64,000 bases of DNA from an uncultured Croceicoccus sp. (lineage in GTDB: Bacteria; Pseudomonadota; Alphaproteobacteria; Sphingomonadales; Sphingomonadaceae). The notes under the pieces are model-generated. The model made no database searches and was not told where the DNA came from. It saw only the letters and a program-made list of their open reading frames with translations. The stretch lies in assembly GCF_947496385.1 (NCBI RefSeq), contig NZ_CANMCP010000002.1, positions 293,035 to 357,034 on the forward strand, read 5' to 3'. Shown here one piece after another: positions 1 through 7,455 of the stretch; position 1 is the stretch's first letter, and each line of letters starts with the position of its first letter. The position numbers and the translations under genes are program-made.

Positions 1-56
1 CATCGGGGCGACAAGAAACTTAATTACGCCGCCGCGCAAATTTCCCGGCGCCGCGT

Positions 57-440
57 TCAGTTTGCAGACAGCATCGGCCCCATCACCCGCCCGCCGAGCA
101 GATGCACGTGAAGATGCGGCACGATCTGCCCTCCGTCCGGACCGATATTGTTGATGAGCCGGTAGCCCGCATCGACGAGATCGAGATCGCGCGCGACGGT
201 CCCCACCGCGCGGACGAAACCGGCGATTTCCTCCGCGCTCGCGTTCGCGCTGAAATCGTCCCAGGTGACGTAGCGCCCCTTGGGAAGCACGAGCACATGC
301 GTATCGGCGACCGGCGCGATGTCGTGGAACGCAAAGGCCCAGTCATCCTCGTACACCTTTTCACACGGCAGATCGCCGCGCAGGATCCGGGCGAAGATAT
401 TGTCGTCGTCATAGGGTTGGCGCGGATCGACGGGGGTCAT
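57..440 (-). CDS. HIT family protein (histidine triad nucleotide-binding)
   Basis: The 127-residue product carries the histidine triad as HLHVHLLGG, with His109, His111 and His113 near the C-terminus. The N-terminal part (DNIFARILRGDLPCEKVYED) matches HinT-like proteins, which hydrolyse purine nucleoside phosphoramidates in the cytosol. Length is typical of the family. Its ATG overlaps the hisE stop codon by 4 bp, so it is the last gene of the histidine operon; this pairing of hisE with a HIT gene is common in alphaproteobacteria. The exact substrate cannot be read from sequence. Confidence 0.93.
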   Translation of the reverse strand: MTPVDPRQPYDDDNIFARILRGDLPCEKVYEDDWAFAFHDIAPVADTHVLVLPKGRYVTWDDFSANASAEEIAGFVRAVGTVARDLDLVDAGYRLINNIGPDGGQIVPHLHVHLLGGRVMGPMLSAN

Positions 441-790
441 GCCTCGCTCCTTTCGTGCGCTGCGTTGCGCGATGCCTTTTCCACGATGCCCGAAACGCCG
501 TCGCGGCGGTCAAGCTCGGTCAGCGCATCGCCGATCGACAGGCCGCGCGCCGCCATCACGACCGAGAGGTGGAACAGCACGTCCGCCGCCTCCCCGATCA
601 GGTCCTCGTCCGAACCGTTCAGGGCGGCAACGATCGTCTCGACCGCCTCCTCACCCAGCTTGCGCGCGGGCAAAGCCGGCGCATCGGCGAGCAGTTTGGC
701 GACATAGCTGGAGGAGGGATCGGCGCCCTTGCGCGCGTCGATCGTCGCGGCCAGCCGGCTCAGCGTGTGGGGGTGGGTGGTTTCGGACAT
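437..790 (-). CDS. hisE: phosphoribosyl-ATP pyrophosphohydrolase
   Basis: HisE hydrolyses phosphoribosyl-ATP to phosphoribosyl-AMP, the second step of histidine synthesis. The 117-residue product has the family's acidic metal-binding helices (GEEAVETIVAAL and GEAADVLFHLSVVM) typical of MazG-like pyrophosphohydrolases. I chose the ATG at 790 (MSETTHPH) rather than the one six codons upstream, because the protein then starts at the usual place. It lies 68 bp after hisF and overlaps the HIT gene by 4 bp. Fusion to hisI is absent, as usual in alphaproteobacteria. Confidence 0.95.
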   Translation of the reverse strand: MSETTHPHTLSRLAATIDARKGADPSSSYVAKLLADAPALPARKLGEEAVETIVAALNGSDEDLIGEAADVLFHLSVVMAARGLSIGDALTELDRRDGVSGIVEKASRNAAHERSEA

Positions 791-858
791 GGTCGGAAGG
801 ATTGGCAATTTGCCCGGCGGAATGCAAGCGGCCCGAACGCGAAACGCACCCGCGTTCC

Positions 859-1641
859 CTACCCCCGCGCCGGAAGCCCCGCGGCGCGCAGGGCGTCATG
901 CGCCTCGGCAATCGAATGCTGCCCGAAATGAAAGATCGACGCGGCGAGCACGGCGCTCGCATGCCCCTTCGTCACTCCCTCCACCAGATGGTCGAGCGTG
1001 CCCACACCCCCGCTGGCGATGACGGGCACGCGCACCGCATCGGCAATCGCGCGGGTGAGGTCGAGGTCGTAGCCCCGCTTGGTCCCGTCGCCATCCATGG
1101 AGGTCACGAGCAATTCCCCCGCGCCCAGATCGGCGAGCCGCCGCGCATGGTCGATCGCGTCGATGCCGGTCGCCTTGCGCCCGCCATGGGTAAAGATTTC
1201 CCACCGTTTTTCCCCGGAATTGTCACCGGAGTTATCCACACGCCGCGCATCGACGCTGGCAACGATGCACTGGCTCCCGAAACGTTCGGCGATTTCGCTC
1301 ACCACTTGCGGACGGGACACGGCGGCGGAATTGACCGCGACCTTGTCCGCACCGGCCAGCAACAATGCGCGCGCATCCTCCGCCCCGCGCACGCCGCCCC
1401 CGACCGTGAGCGGCATGAAGCACACCTCCGCCGTACGGCGCACCATGTCGATCAGCGTGCCGCGCCCTTCGTGGCTGGCCGAAATGTCGAGGAAGCACAA
1501 TTCGTCCGCGCCCGCCGCGTCATAGGCGCGCGCCTGTTCGACCGGATCGCCCGCATCGACGAGATCGACGAAATTCACGCCCTTCACCACGCGGCCATCC
1601 GCCACGTCGAGGCAGGGGATGACGCGAACCCGGACGGTCAT
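859..1641 (-). CDS. hisF: imidazole glycerol phosphate synthase, cyclase subunit
   Basis: HisF is the (beta/alpha)8 cyclase subunit that, with the glutaminase HisH, converts PRFAR and ammonia to imidazole glycerol phosphate and AICAR. The 260-residue product has both catalytic aspartates: Asp12 ([14 protein letters not shown]) and Asp131 ([10 protein letters not shown]), and phosphate-binding loops such as TVGGGVR and VIASGGVG. A short Ser/Gly/Asn-rich insertion follows Asp131. Its start overlaps the hisA stop by 4 bp, indicating translational coupling. Confidence 0.97.
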   Translation of the reverse strand: MTVRVRVIPCLDVADGRVVKGVNFVDLVDAGDPVEQARAYDAAGADELCFLDISASHEGRGTLIDMVRRTAEVCFMPLTVGGGVRGAEDARALLLAGADKVAVNSAAVSRPQVVSEIAERFGSQCIVASVDARRVDNSGDNSGEKRWEIFTHGGRKATGIDAIDHARRLADLGAGELLVTSMDGDGTKRGYDLDLTRAIADAVRVPVIASGGVGTLDHLVEGVTKGHASAVLAASIFHFGQHSIAEAHDALRAAGLPARG

Positions 1642-2378
1642 CCGCGCCCCTCGCTCTTGGCCGCGATCTGCAATGCCGCGGCAAGGTCGAGCCGCCCGTC
1701 ATAGATCGCGCGGCCGGTGATGACCCCCTCGATCCCGTCATTGGCATGGAGCGACAACATGCGAATATCGTCGATCCCCTTCACCCCGCCGCTCGCGATG
1801 ACGGGCAGGCTGCTGCCGCGTGCAAGTTCAACCGTCGCGTCGATATTGCAGCCTTTGAGCAGGCCGTCCCGCCCGATGTCGGTGAACAGGAGAGAGGCAA
1901 CGCCCGCATCCTCGAACCTTCTGGCCATGTCGGCGATGGGCACGTCGGACACATCGGCCCATCCCGCCGTCGCGACCATCCCGTCGCGCGCATCCACCGC
2001 GACGACGATGCCGCCGGGATATTCGCGGGCCATGTCCTTCACGAAATCGGGATCGGTCAGGGCCGCCGTGCCGATGACGATGCGCGACACGCCGAGGTCG
2101 AACCACCCCTCCACCGCCGCGGGCGTGCGGATGCCGCCGCCAAGCTGCACGTGGCCGGGAAAATCGGCGACGATGCTTTCCACCGCCTCGCGATTGCGGG
2201 CCTCCCCGGCAAAGGCCCCGTCGAGGTCGACGACATGCAGATGCATGGCGCCTGCCTCGGCAAAGAGGCGGGCCTGCGCGGCGGGGTCGTCGCCATAAAC
2301 GGTGGCGCGGTTCATGTCGCCTTCGGCAAGGCGGACAACCTGCCCACCCTTGAGGTCGATTGCGGGAAATACGATCAT
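1638..2378 (-). CDS. hisA: ProFAR isomerase (1-(5-phosphoribosyl)-5-[(phosphoribosylamino)methylideneamino]imidazole-4-carboxamide isomerase)
   Basis: HisA catalyses the Amadori rearrangement of ProFAR to PRFAR. The 246-residue (beta/alpha)8 protein shows the catalytic Asp8 in [20 protein letters not shown], the second Asp in VVAVDARDG, and the phosphate-binding motifs LGGGIR and VIASGGV. The ATG at 2378 is preferred to one six codons upstream because it gives the conserved N-terminus. It is separated from the upstream GH130 gene by 21 bp and overlaps hisF by 4 bp. Confidence 0.97.
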   Translation of the reverse strand: MIVFPAIDLKGGQVVRLAEGDMNRATVYGDDPAAQARLFAEAGAMHLHVVDLDGAFAGEARNREAVESIVADFPGHVQLGGGIRTPAAVEGWFDLGVSRIVIGTAALTDPDFVKDMAREYPGGIVVAVDARDGMVATAGWADVSDVPIADMARRFEDAGVASLLFTDIGRDGLLKGCNIDATVELARGSSLPVIASGGVKGIDDIRMLSLHANDGIEGVITGRAIYDGRLDLAAALQIAAKSEGRG

Positions 2379-2399
2379 GGAAGCAGCGCGTAGCACCGT

Positions 2400-3536
2400 C
2401 TATGCGGGACGAAAAGCACCCTTGGGCACATGGGTGATGCGGCAGGCAAGATCCGCCTCCCCCGACGCCACCACGAAATGGTCGCCCGCATCGGCGATGC
2501 CGGTGGTGAACACGACATTGTCGATATACATCGCATCGGACAGCGGCTGCGTCAGCGCTTCATTCGCCTCGATCAAGGGTTCATGCTGCGTGGCCAGCGT
2601 TTGCGACGGATCGCCGGGGTCGAGCAGCGACCAATAGGTCCGATAGGTGCCCACGATGCCGCCGGGCTCCACCCCGTGCCAGAGGGATAGCCAGCCGCGC
2701 ATCCCCGCAATCTCGGTCAGGATCGGCGGCGTCCCCCCGCCCATGCGCGCGGTCGCGATCGTCGCGGCATGGGGACGGATGCCCGGCTTGTCATGGGGTT
2801 TCCAGTGCAGCGCGTCGGGGCTGCGGGACAGGTTGATCGACGGGCCGGCGCGCCATTCGCTCCCCGGCGGATAGGCGAAATAAAGATCGCCCAGCGGCCG
2901 CGTCTGCGCCCAGAACTTGCCATCGACCTGCCCTTCGAAGATCAGCATGTCCTTGTTCTGATGGTCGAGGACGATCCCCTCCAGCGTCCAGTCCAGCGCA
3001 TTTTCGGAGGTATAGAGCGTGGTCGAATGCCGCTCCGGCGAGACGGAGCAGGTCGTCATGTAACAACGCTCGCCCACGCGCGAAATCCGCGCATCCTCCA
3101 CGCCATAGCATTGATAAGCGGCAGCAGGCGCAATGGCGCGGTCGTAATGGACGGCGACCACCTGCAACCCGTCCGCAGACAATTCCACCGGCAAAAGCCA
3201 TGACAGGCTGGTCAAGGCCATCACCTTCCACCCGCCGCCCGGCACCATGAACTTGCGCGGGTCGGCGGTGTCCACCTCGGTGAGCGGCCATGAATCGAGC
3301 CGGTATGCGCCGCCGTCCCACCGGATCGCGCGAATATGGCCATCGTGCTTCGGGTGACGCAAGGCCTCCGCCACCCGCACCATGAGCAGCAGATTGCCAT
3401 TGGCAAGCCGTGTCATCCCCGGATTGAACGCACCCAGCACGTAGGTTTCGGCATCGAACGCTCCCGCCATCGGCGAACGGGACAGATCGACGTCGCCGGG
3501 CGCGAAGACCAGCCGGTCAGTCCGGTACTCAGGCAT
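2400..3536 (-). CDS. GH130-family glycoside hydrolase/phosphorylase-like protein
   Basis: This 378-residue protein resembles GH130 (DUF377) five-bladed propeller enzymes, which include beta-mannoside phosphorylases. Visible family features are an early NPGMTRLANGNLLLMVRVAE segment, the YGVEDARIS strand, NKDMLIFEGQVDGKFWAQTRP-like blade (residues about 193-214), GGGTPPILTE, LWHGVEP and a final blade with NVVFTTGIADAGDHFVVASG. No signal peptide is apparent, so a cytoplasmic role acting on a manno- or related oligosaccharide is likely; the substrate is not readable. It overlaps the upstream SDR gene by 8 bp and lies 21 bp before hisA, so it should be co-transcribed with histidine genes, an odd context. 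Confidence 0.82.
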   Translation of the reverse strand: MPEYRTDRLVFAPGDVDLSRSPMAGAFDAETYVLGAFNPGMTRLANGNLLLMVRVAEALRHPKHDGHIRAIRWDGGAYRLDSWPLTEVDTADPRKFMVPGGGWKVMALTSLSWLLPVELSADGLQVVAVHYDRAIAPAAAYQCYGVEDARISRVGERCYMTTCSVSPERHSTTLYTSENALDWTLEGIVLDHQNKDMLIFEGQVDGKFWAQTRPLGDLYFAYPPGSEWRAGPSINLSRSPDALHWKPHDKPGIRPHAATIATARMGGGTPPILTEIAGMRGWLSLWHGVEPGGIVGTYRTYWSLLDPGDPSQTLATQHEPLIEANEALTQPLSDAMYIDNVVFTTGIADAGDHFVVASGEADLACRITHVPKGAFRPA

Positions 3537-4302
3537 CGGTGTCGCGCTGCACCAGCACCATTTCCTGCACCACGGTGCGGCGCGGCTGCGTCAGGGCGAA
3601 ATGAACGCCGACGGCGATGTCCTCGGCCCGCATCATGGTCTGCGCGTTGATACGCTCGGCCTGCTTTTCGGGCGGGATGTCGGGCTTCTGCATGTCCGAT
3701 CCGGTGAGCGCCGGCACGATCAGCGTGACCTTGATCCCTTCCTGCGAAACCTCGCGGCGCAGCGCCTCGGCAAAACCGTGGATGCCCGACTTGATCCCCG
3801 CATACACCGTCGATCCGCCGCCCAGCTTGTGCACCGAATAGCTGCCGATCATGACGATATCGCCATGGTCCCGCATGTGGGTCACGGCCTTGTGCGCGCC
3901 GACGACATATTGCGTGAAATCCTGCGCGATGGCATAGCGCAGTTCATCCTCGTCCACGTCGGTCAGGCCGCCATAACCCGCCGCCGCGTTCAGCACGGCA
4001 ATGTCATAGCCGCCCAGCGTCGCCTCGGCCTCCCGGTAAAACCGGTCCAGCCCGTCCTTCGTCGCGAGGTCGCAGGCGATGCCATGGCCGGTGCCCACTT
4101 CCGCAATGCGGGCGAGCGCGTCGGCAAGGTGATCCTCGTCCCGGCCGCAGATGAACACCTCCACCCCTTCGGAGGCGAGCAGCACCGCGATGGCGCGCCC
4201 GATGCCGGTGGTGCCCCCGGTGACGATCGCCTTTCGCCCGGTGAGCGGGGTGCGGGCGGTGTGCGCGTCGGACGCGTTCGTCGGCGTGGTCGTATCGGTC
4301 AT
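3529..4302 (-). CDS. SDR family NAD(P)-dependent oxidoreductase
   Basis: A classical short-chain dehydrogenase/reductase with the Rossmann glycine motif VTGGTTGIGRA, the NAAAG strand-4 motif, the catalytic Ser in IGSYSVHKLGGG and the YAGIK (YxxxK) active-site pair. The 257-residue form starts at the ATG at 4302 (MTDTTTPTN); a start nine codons upstream is possible but adds only an Arg-rich stretch. Substrate unknown. It lies between hisH (66 bp upstream) and the GH130 gene (8-bp overlap), so the two form a coupled pair within the his operon, perhaps acting on a common sugar. Confidence 0.9.
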   Translation of the reverse strand: MTDTTTPTNASDAHTARTPLTGRKAIVTGGTTGIGRAIAVLLASEGVEVFICGRDEDHLADALARIAEVGTGHGIACDLATKDGLDRFYREAEATLGGYDIAVLNAAAGYGGLTDVDEDELRYAIAQDFTQYVVGAHKAVTHMRDHGDIVMIGSYSVHKLGGGSTVYAGIKSGIHGFAEALRREVSQEGIKVTLIVPALTGSDMQKPDIPPEKQAERINAQTMMRAEDIAVGVHFALTQPRRTVVQEMVLVQRDTDA

Positions 4303-4368
4303 GCGGGAAATTCTCCTTCGCCTTCGCAAAGGATCGGCAGGCGCGCAGGTTCCCGATGCAATCCGGGT

Positions 4369-4998
4369 TCAGGGCCGCCAGTCGAGAAAGCGTTCAAGCA
4401 GCGCGATGCCGTAACGCTGGCTCTTTTCCGGGTGGAACTGCACGCCGAGCAGGTTGTCGCGCGCCACCGCCGCCGTGATCGCCCCGCCATGATCGGTCAG
4501 CGCGGCAATATCGCGCCCGTCGTCGGCGGCGAAATGATAGCTGTGCAGGAAATAGGCCTCGCCATCCTCGATCAGCTCGGCGCCGTCGTGATGGCGCATT
4601 GGCGCAACGTCGTTCCATCCCATGTGCGGCACCTTGATCGCCGGATCGGTCACGGCAATGGCGCGCACCTCCCCGCCGATCCAGTCGAGCCCGTCATGCA
4701 CGCCGCGTTCGACCCCGCGCGTGGCCAGCAATTGCATGCCCACGCAAATGCCGAGGAACGGCGCCCTGCCGGACAGGACGCGTTCCTCCATCGCGGCGAC
4801 CATGCCGTCGATGCTGCGCAGGGCATTGGCGCATGCCCCGAACGCGCCGACGCCGGGCAGCACGACGCGTTCGGCATCGCGCACCGTTTCGGGGTCGGCG
4901 GTCACGCGAATATCGCCCGCGCCCGCGGCTTTCAGCGCATTGGCGACCGAATGAAGGTTGCCCGCGCCATAATCGATGAGAGCAAGATGCCCGCCCAA
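4369..4998 (-). CDS. hisH: imidazole glycerol phosphate synthase, glutaminase subunit
   Basis: HisH supplies ammonia from glutamine to HisF. The 209-residue class I glutamine amidotransferase has the nucleophile Cys85 in FLGICVGMQLL and the His189/Glu191 pair in GVQFHPEKSQ. No ATG or GTG precedes the conserved ALIDYGAGN start; a TTG at 4998 does, and a GGAGG Shine-Dalgarno sequence ending 9 nt upstream inside the end of hisB supports it. That start gives a normal length. The gene begins 4 nt after the hisB stop. Confidence 0.95.
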   Translation of the reverse strand: MGGHLALIDYGAGNLHSVANALKAAGAGDIRVTADPETVRDAERVVLPGVGAFGACANALRSIDGMVAAMEERVLSGRAPFLGICVGMQLLATRGVERGVHDGLDWIGGEVRAIAVTDPAIKVPHMGWNDVAPMRHHDGAELIEDGEAYFLHSYHFAADDGRDIAALTDHGGAITAAVARDNLLGVQFHPEKSQRYGIALLERFLDWRP

Positions 4999-5002
4999 GC
5001 GA

Positions 5003-5611
5003 TCAGACCTCCAGCGTGCCGGAGCCGAGCATCCCCTTGGTCGAGGGGACGGCATCGGCCTTGCGCGGGTCGATTTCGACCGCCTGCCGCATGGCGCGGG
5101 CGAAACCCTTGTAGATCGCCTCGATGATATGGTGGTTGTTCTGCCCGTAGAGGAGCTCGATATGCAGCGTGATGCCGCACGCCTGCGACACCGAATGGAA
5201 CCAGTGGTCGAACAGCTCGGTATCCATCTCGCCGAGCCGGCTCTGCGAAAAGCCGGCCTTCCATACCAGATACGGCCGTCCCGAAATGTCGAGCGCCACG
5301 CGCGCCAGCGTTTCGTCCATCGGCGAATAGGCGGTGCCGTAACGGCTGATTCCCTTGCGGTCGGCCAAGGCCTGGTCGAGCGCCTGTCCCAGCGCAATGG
5401 CGCTGTCCTCGACCGTGTGATGCTGATCGACATGCAGGTCGCCGTCGATCCGCATCCGCACGTCGATCAGCGAATGGCGGGAGAATTGCTCCACCATGTG
5501 ATCGAGAAAACCGATGCCGGTCGAAATGTCGTAAAGCCCGGTGCCATCGAGATCGACCGAAACGTCGATGTCGGTTTCGTGGGTCTTGCGCTTGATATGG
5601 CCTGTCCGCAT
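5003..5611 (-). CDS. hisB: imidazoleglycerol-phosphate dehydratase
   Basis: HisB dehydrates imidazole glycerol phosphate to imidazole acetol phosphate using a di-manganese centre. The 202-residue protein has the His-rich metal motifs [16 protein letters not shown] and NNHHIIEA and ends with the usual [11 protein letters not shown] chose the ATG at 5611 ([15 protein letters not shown]), the conserved family start. It is the monofunctional type, without the phosphatase domain seen in enterobacteria. It is the first gene of the minus-strand operon; the promoter should lie in the 83 bp shared with the divergent SspB-like gene. Confidence 0.97.
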   Translation of the reverse strand: MRTGHIKRKTHETDIDVSVDLDGTGLYDISTGIGFLDHMVEQFSRHSLIDVRMRIDGDLHVDQHHTVEDSAIALGQALDQALADRKGISRYGTAYSPMDETLARVALDISGRPYLVWKAGFSQSRLGEMDTELFDHWFHSVSQACGITLHIELLYGQNNHHIIEAIYKGFARAMRQAVEIDPRKADAVPSTKGMLGSGTLEV

Positions 5612-5694
5612 GCGCCCGCTATAGGCACGCGGACAGGCGGCGCAACCTGTTTTGCCGCTTGACCGGAGGCGGACGGGTTGCCAATTCAGCACGC

Positions 5695-6228
5695 ATGACA
5701 GAGACCCCGCCAGACAGCATGATCCCCTATGACGAAATCGTGCAGGAAGCCCTGCGTGCCGTCGTGGGCCGCGTATTGGGACAGGTGCAAGCCAATGGCA
5801 GCGTCCTGCCCGGCGGACACCATTTCTACATCACCTTCAAGTCGCAGGCGCCCGGCGTCGACATTCCCGACCATCTGCTCGCGCGTTTCCCCGATGAAAT
5901 GACCATCGTGTTGCAGAACAAGTTCTGGGACCTGGTCGTGGCCGATGATTTCTTCTCGGTCGGGCTGAGCTTCAACCAGATGCCGGCAAAGCTGGTCATT
6001 CCCTACGCCGCGATCACCGCTTTTGTCGATCCGGCGGTGGATTTCGGCCTTCAGTTTCAGCCCGTCGGCCATGATGCGGAGCCCGAACCCCACGAGGATG
6101 CGAACAATGACGCAATCCGCGGGCCGGGGGCCGATGCGGAACAGGGCGGCAATCCGGGCGTTGATGATACGACCGATGGCGATGACGGCTCCAATGTCGT
6201 GACCGTCGATTTCGGAAAGAAGAAATAG
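5695..6228 (+). CDS. SspB-like ClpXP adaptor family protein
   Basis: The 177-residue protein matches the alphaproteobacterial SspB family, adaptors that deliver ssrA-tagged or other substrates to the ClpXP protease. Residues 9-130 hold the substrate-binding fold with [25 protein letters not shown] and [18 protein letters not shown]. The tail is long, acidic and disordered, ending in [10 protein letters not shown], which fits the ClpX-binding tail of SspB. The ATG at 5695 (MTETPPDS) is preferred to an upstream non-family extension. It is transcribed divergently from hisB. Confidence 0.88.
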   Translation: MTETPPDSMIPYDEIVQEALRAVVGRVLGQVQANGSVLPGGHHFYITFKSQAPGVDIPDHLLARFPDEMTIVLQNKFWDLVVADDFFSVGLSFNQMPAKLVIPYAAITAFVDPAVDFGLQFQPVGHDAEPEPHEDANNDAIRGPGADAEQGGNPGVDDTTDGDDGSNVVTVDFGKKK

Positions 6229-6296
6229 GGGGCTCGACGCGTTTTCGTTGTGGGGCCAGATTTTACCAGCCCTGATTTGAACAGCGAGGAATTCCC

Positions 6297-6656
6297 ATGG
6301 CCAAGCGTCGCCGCCTTCCGGGTATCAGCCCGAACCCGATGACCAATCTGATCATCACCGACATCGTCCTGCGCGGGGTGGGCCGGCTCACCCGGCGCGT
6401 GGCGGAAAAGCAGCTCTTGAAGGTCCGCTATAACGACAGCGCCGCCGACAAGGTGGTCAAGGGCCGCTCGCTCCCGCGCATGCTGTCCTCGGCCGTGCTG
6501 GCCCGCGTGGCGACAGGCTCCGTGCCCGGCGCGCTGGCGGTTGGCGGCGGGCTGGTCGCCAAGACGATCTACGACCGCGCCCGCGGCAGCGATGCCAAGC
6601 GCGAAGGCCGCAAGCAGGTGCGCAAGCAGATCCGCGAAGGCCGGTCCAAGGGCTGA
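6297..6656 (+). CDS. small basic protein of unknown function
   Basis: This 119-residue protein is rich in Lys and Arg, especially at both ends (MAKRRRLPG and a C-terminal KREGRKQVRKQIREGRSKG). A glycine/alanine-rich hydrophobic stretch (PGALAVGGGLVAKTIYD) near residues 78-95 could be a weak membrane or amphipathic segment. An AGGA Shine-Dalgarno motif precedes the ATG. I do not recognise a family function; homologues seem likely in related sphingomonads. It lies between the SspB-like gene and gmk on the same strand. Confidence 0.7.
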   Translation: MAKRRRLPGISPNPMTNLIITDIVLRGVGRLTRRVAEKQLLKVRYNDSAADKVVKGRSLPRMLSSAVLARVATGSVPGALAVGGGLVAKTIYDRARGSDAKREGRKQVRKQIREGRSKG

Positions 6657-6740
6657 TCCCCCGGTTTTTCCAGGACCCTAATTTCGCCATGAGGGCTGTC
6701 CCGGCTTGACCGGGGTGGCCCATGGCGCGCATCTGCCGCC

Positions 6741-7424
6741 ATGGACAGAACTTCAGATTCGCCCGACACCGGCACGCACGAACGCCCCGCCCTGCAACGC
6801 CGGGGCCTGATGTTCATCCTGTCCTCGCCCTCGGGAGCGGGCAAGACCACCATCGCGCGCAAGCTGCTCACCGCCGATCCCGCGCTCGCTTTGTCGGTAT
6901 CGGCGACGACGCGCCCGATGCGTCCGGGCGAGGTCGACGGACGGGATTACCATTTCGTCAGCCGCGAAAAATTCGACGCGATGATCGACGACAGCGCCTT
7001 TCTCGAATGGGCGCATGTCTTCGGGCACAGCTATGGCACGCCGAAATCGCACATCTGGGCCGGATTGAAGGAAGGGCAGGACTTCCTTTTCGACATCGAC
7101 TGGCAAGGGACGCAGCAATTGCACCAGCGGGCCGAGGCGGACGTGGTGCCGGTCTTCATCCTGCCCCCCAGCATCGACGAATTGCGCCGCCGCCTGACCG
7201 CGCGGGCCACGGACGATCCTCAGGTCATCGACGCCCGGATGGAACGCGCCCGCGCCGAAATCAGCCACTGGCACGATTACCAATATGTCGTCGTGAATGA
7301 CGATATCGACGCCTGTTACCGCCAGGTCCGCCAGATTCTGGAGGCGGAACGCCTGCGCCGCGCGCGTCAGACGGGGCTCGTCCGTTTCGTGCGCGAACTG
7401 ACCGAGGATGGCAATCGGGCCTGA
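6741..7424 (+). CDS. gmk: guanylate kinase
   Basis: Gmk phosphorylates GMP to GDP. The 227-residue protein has the P-loop SSPSGAGKTTIARKLL near residues 27-42, the GMP-binding TRPMRPGEVDGRDYHFVS segment and the FDIDWQGTQQL motif. An N-terminal extension of about 20 residues precedes the usual MFILSSPSG; the internal ATG at the start of that motif is an alternative start. The gene is convergent with the S8 protease gene, with 31 bp between their stops. Confidence 0.96.
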   Translation: MDRTSDSPDTGTHERPALQRRGLMFILSSPSGAGKTTIARKLLTADPALALSVSATTRPMRPGEVDGRDYHFVSREKFDAMIDDSAFLEWAHVFGHSYGTPKSHIWAGLKEGQDFLFDIDWQGTQQLHQRAEADVVPVFILPPSIDELRRRLTARATDDPQVIDARMERARAEISHWHDYQYVVVNDDIDACYRQVRQILEAERLRRARQTGLVRFVRELTEDGNRA

Positions 7425-7455
7425 GGGGGTTTGACGCCGCCGCAATCCCGGCGGA

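Noticed and set aside
439-1704. Long plus-strand open frame antisense to hisE-hisF
   Set aside because: It has no family motifs and is Arg/Ala/Pro/Gly-rich as expected for the complement of a high-GC gene; similar frames oppose cysS, thiC, dnaX, hrpB and secD.
7437-7454. CCGCCG-N6-CGGCGG hairpin between gmk and the S8 protease gene
   Set aside because: The stem is short and no T-run follows on either strand, so a terminator is not supported.
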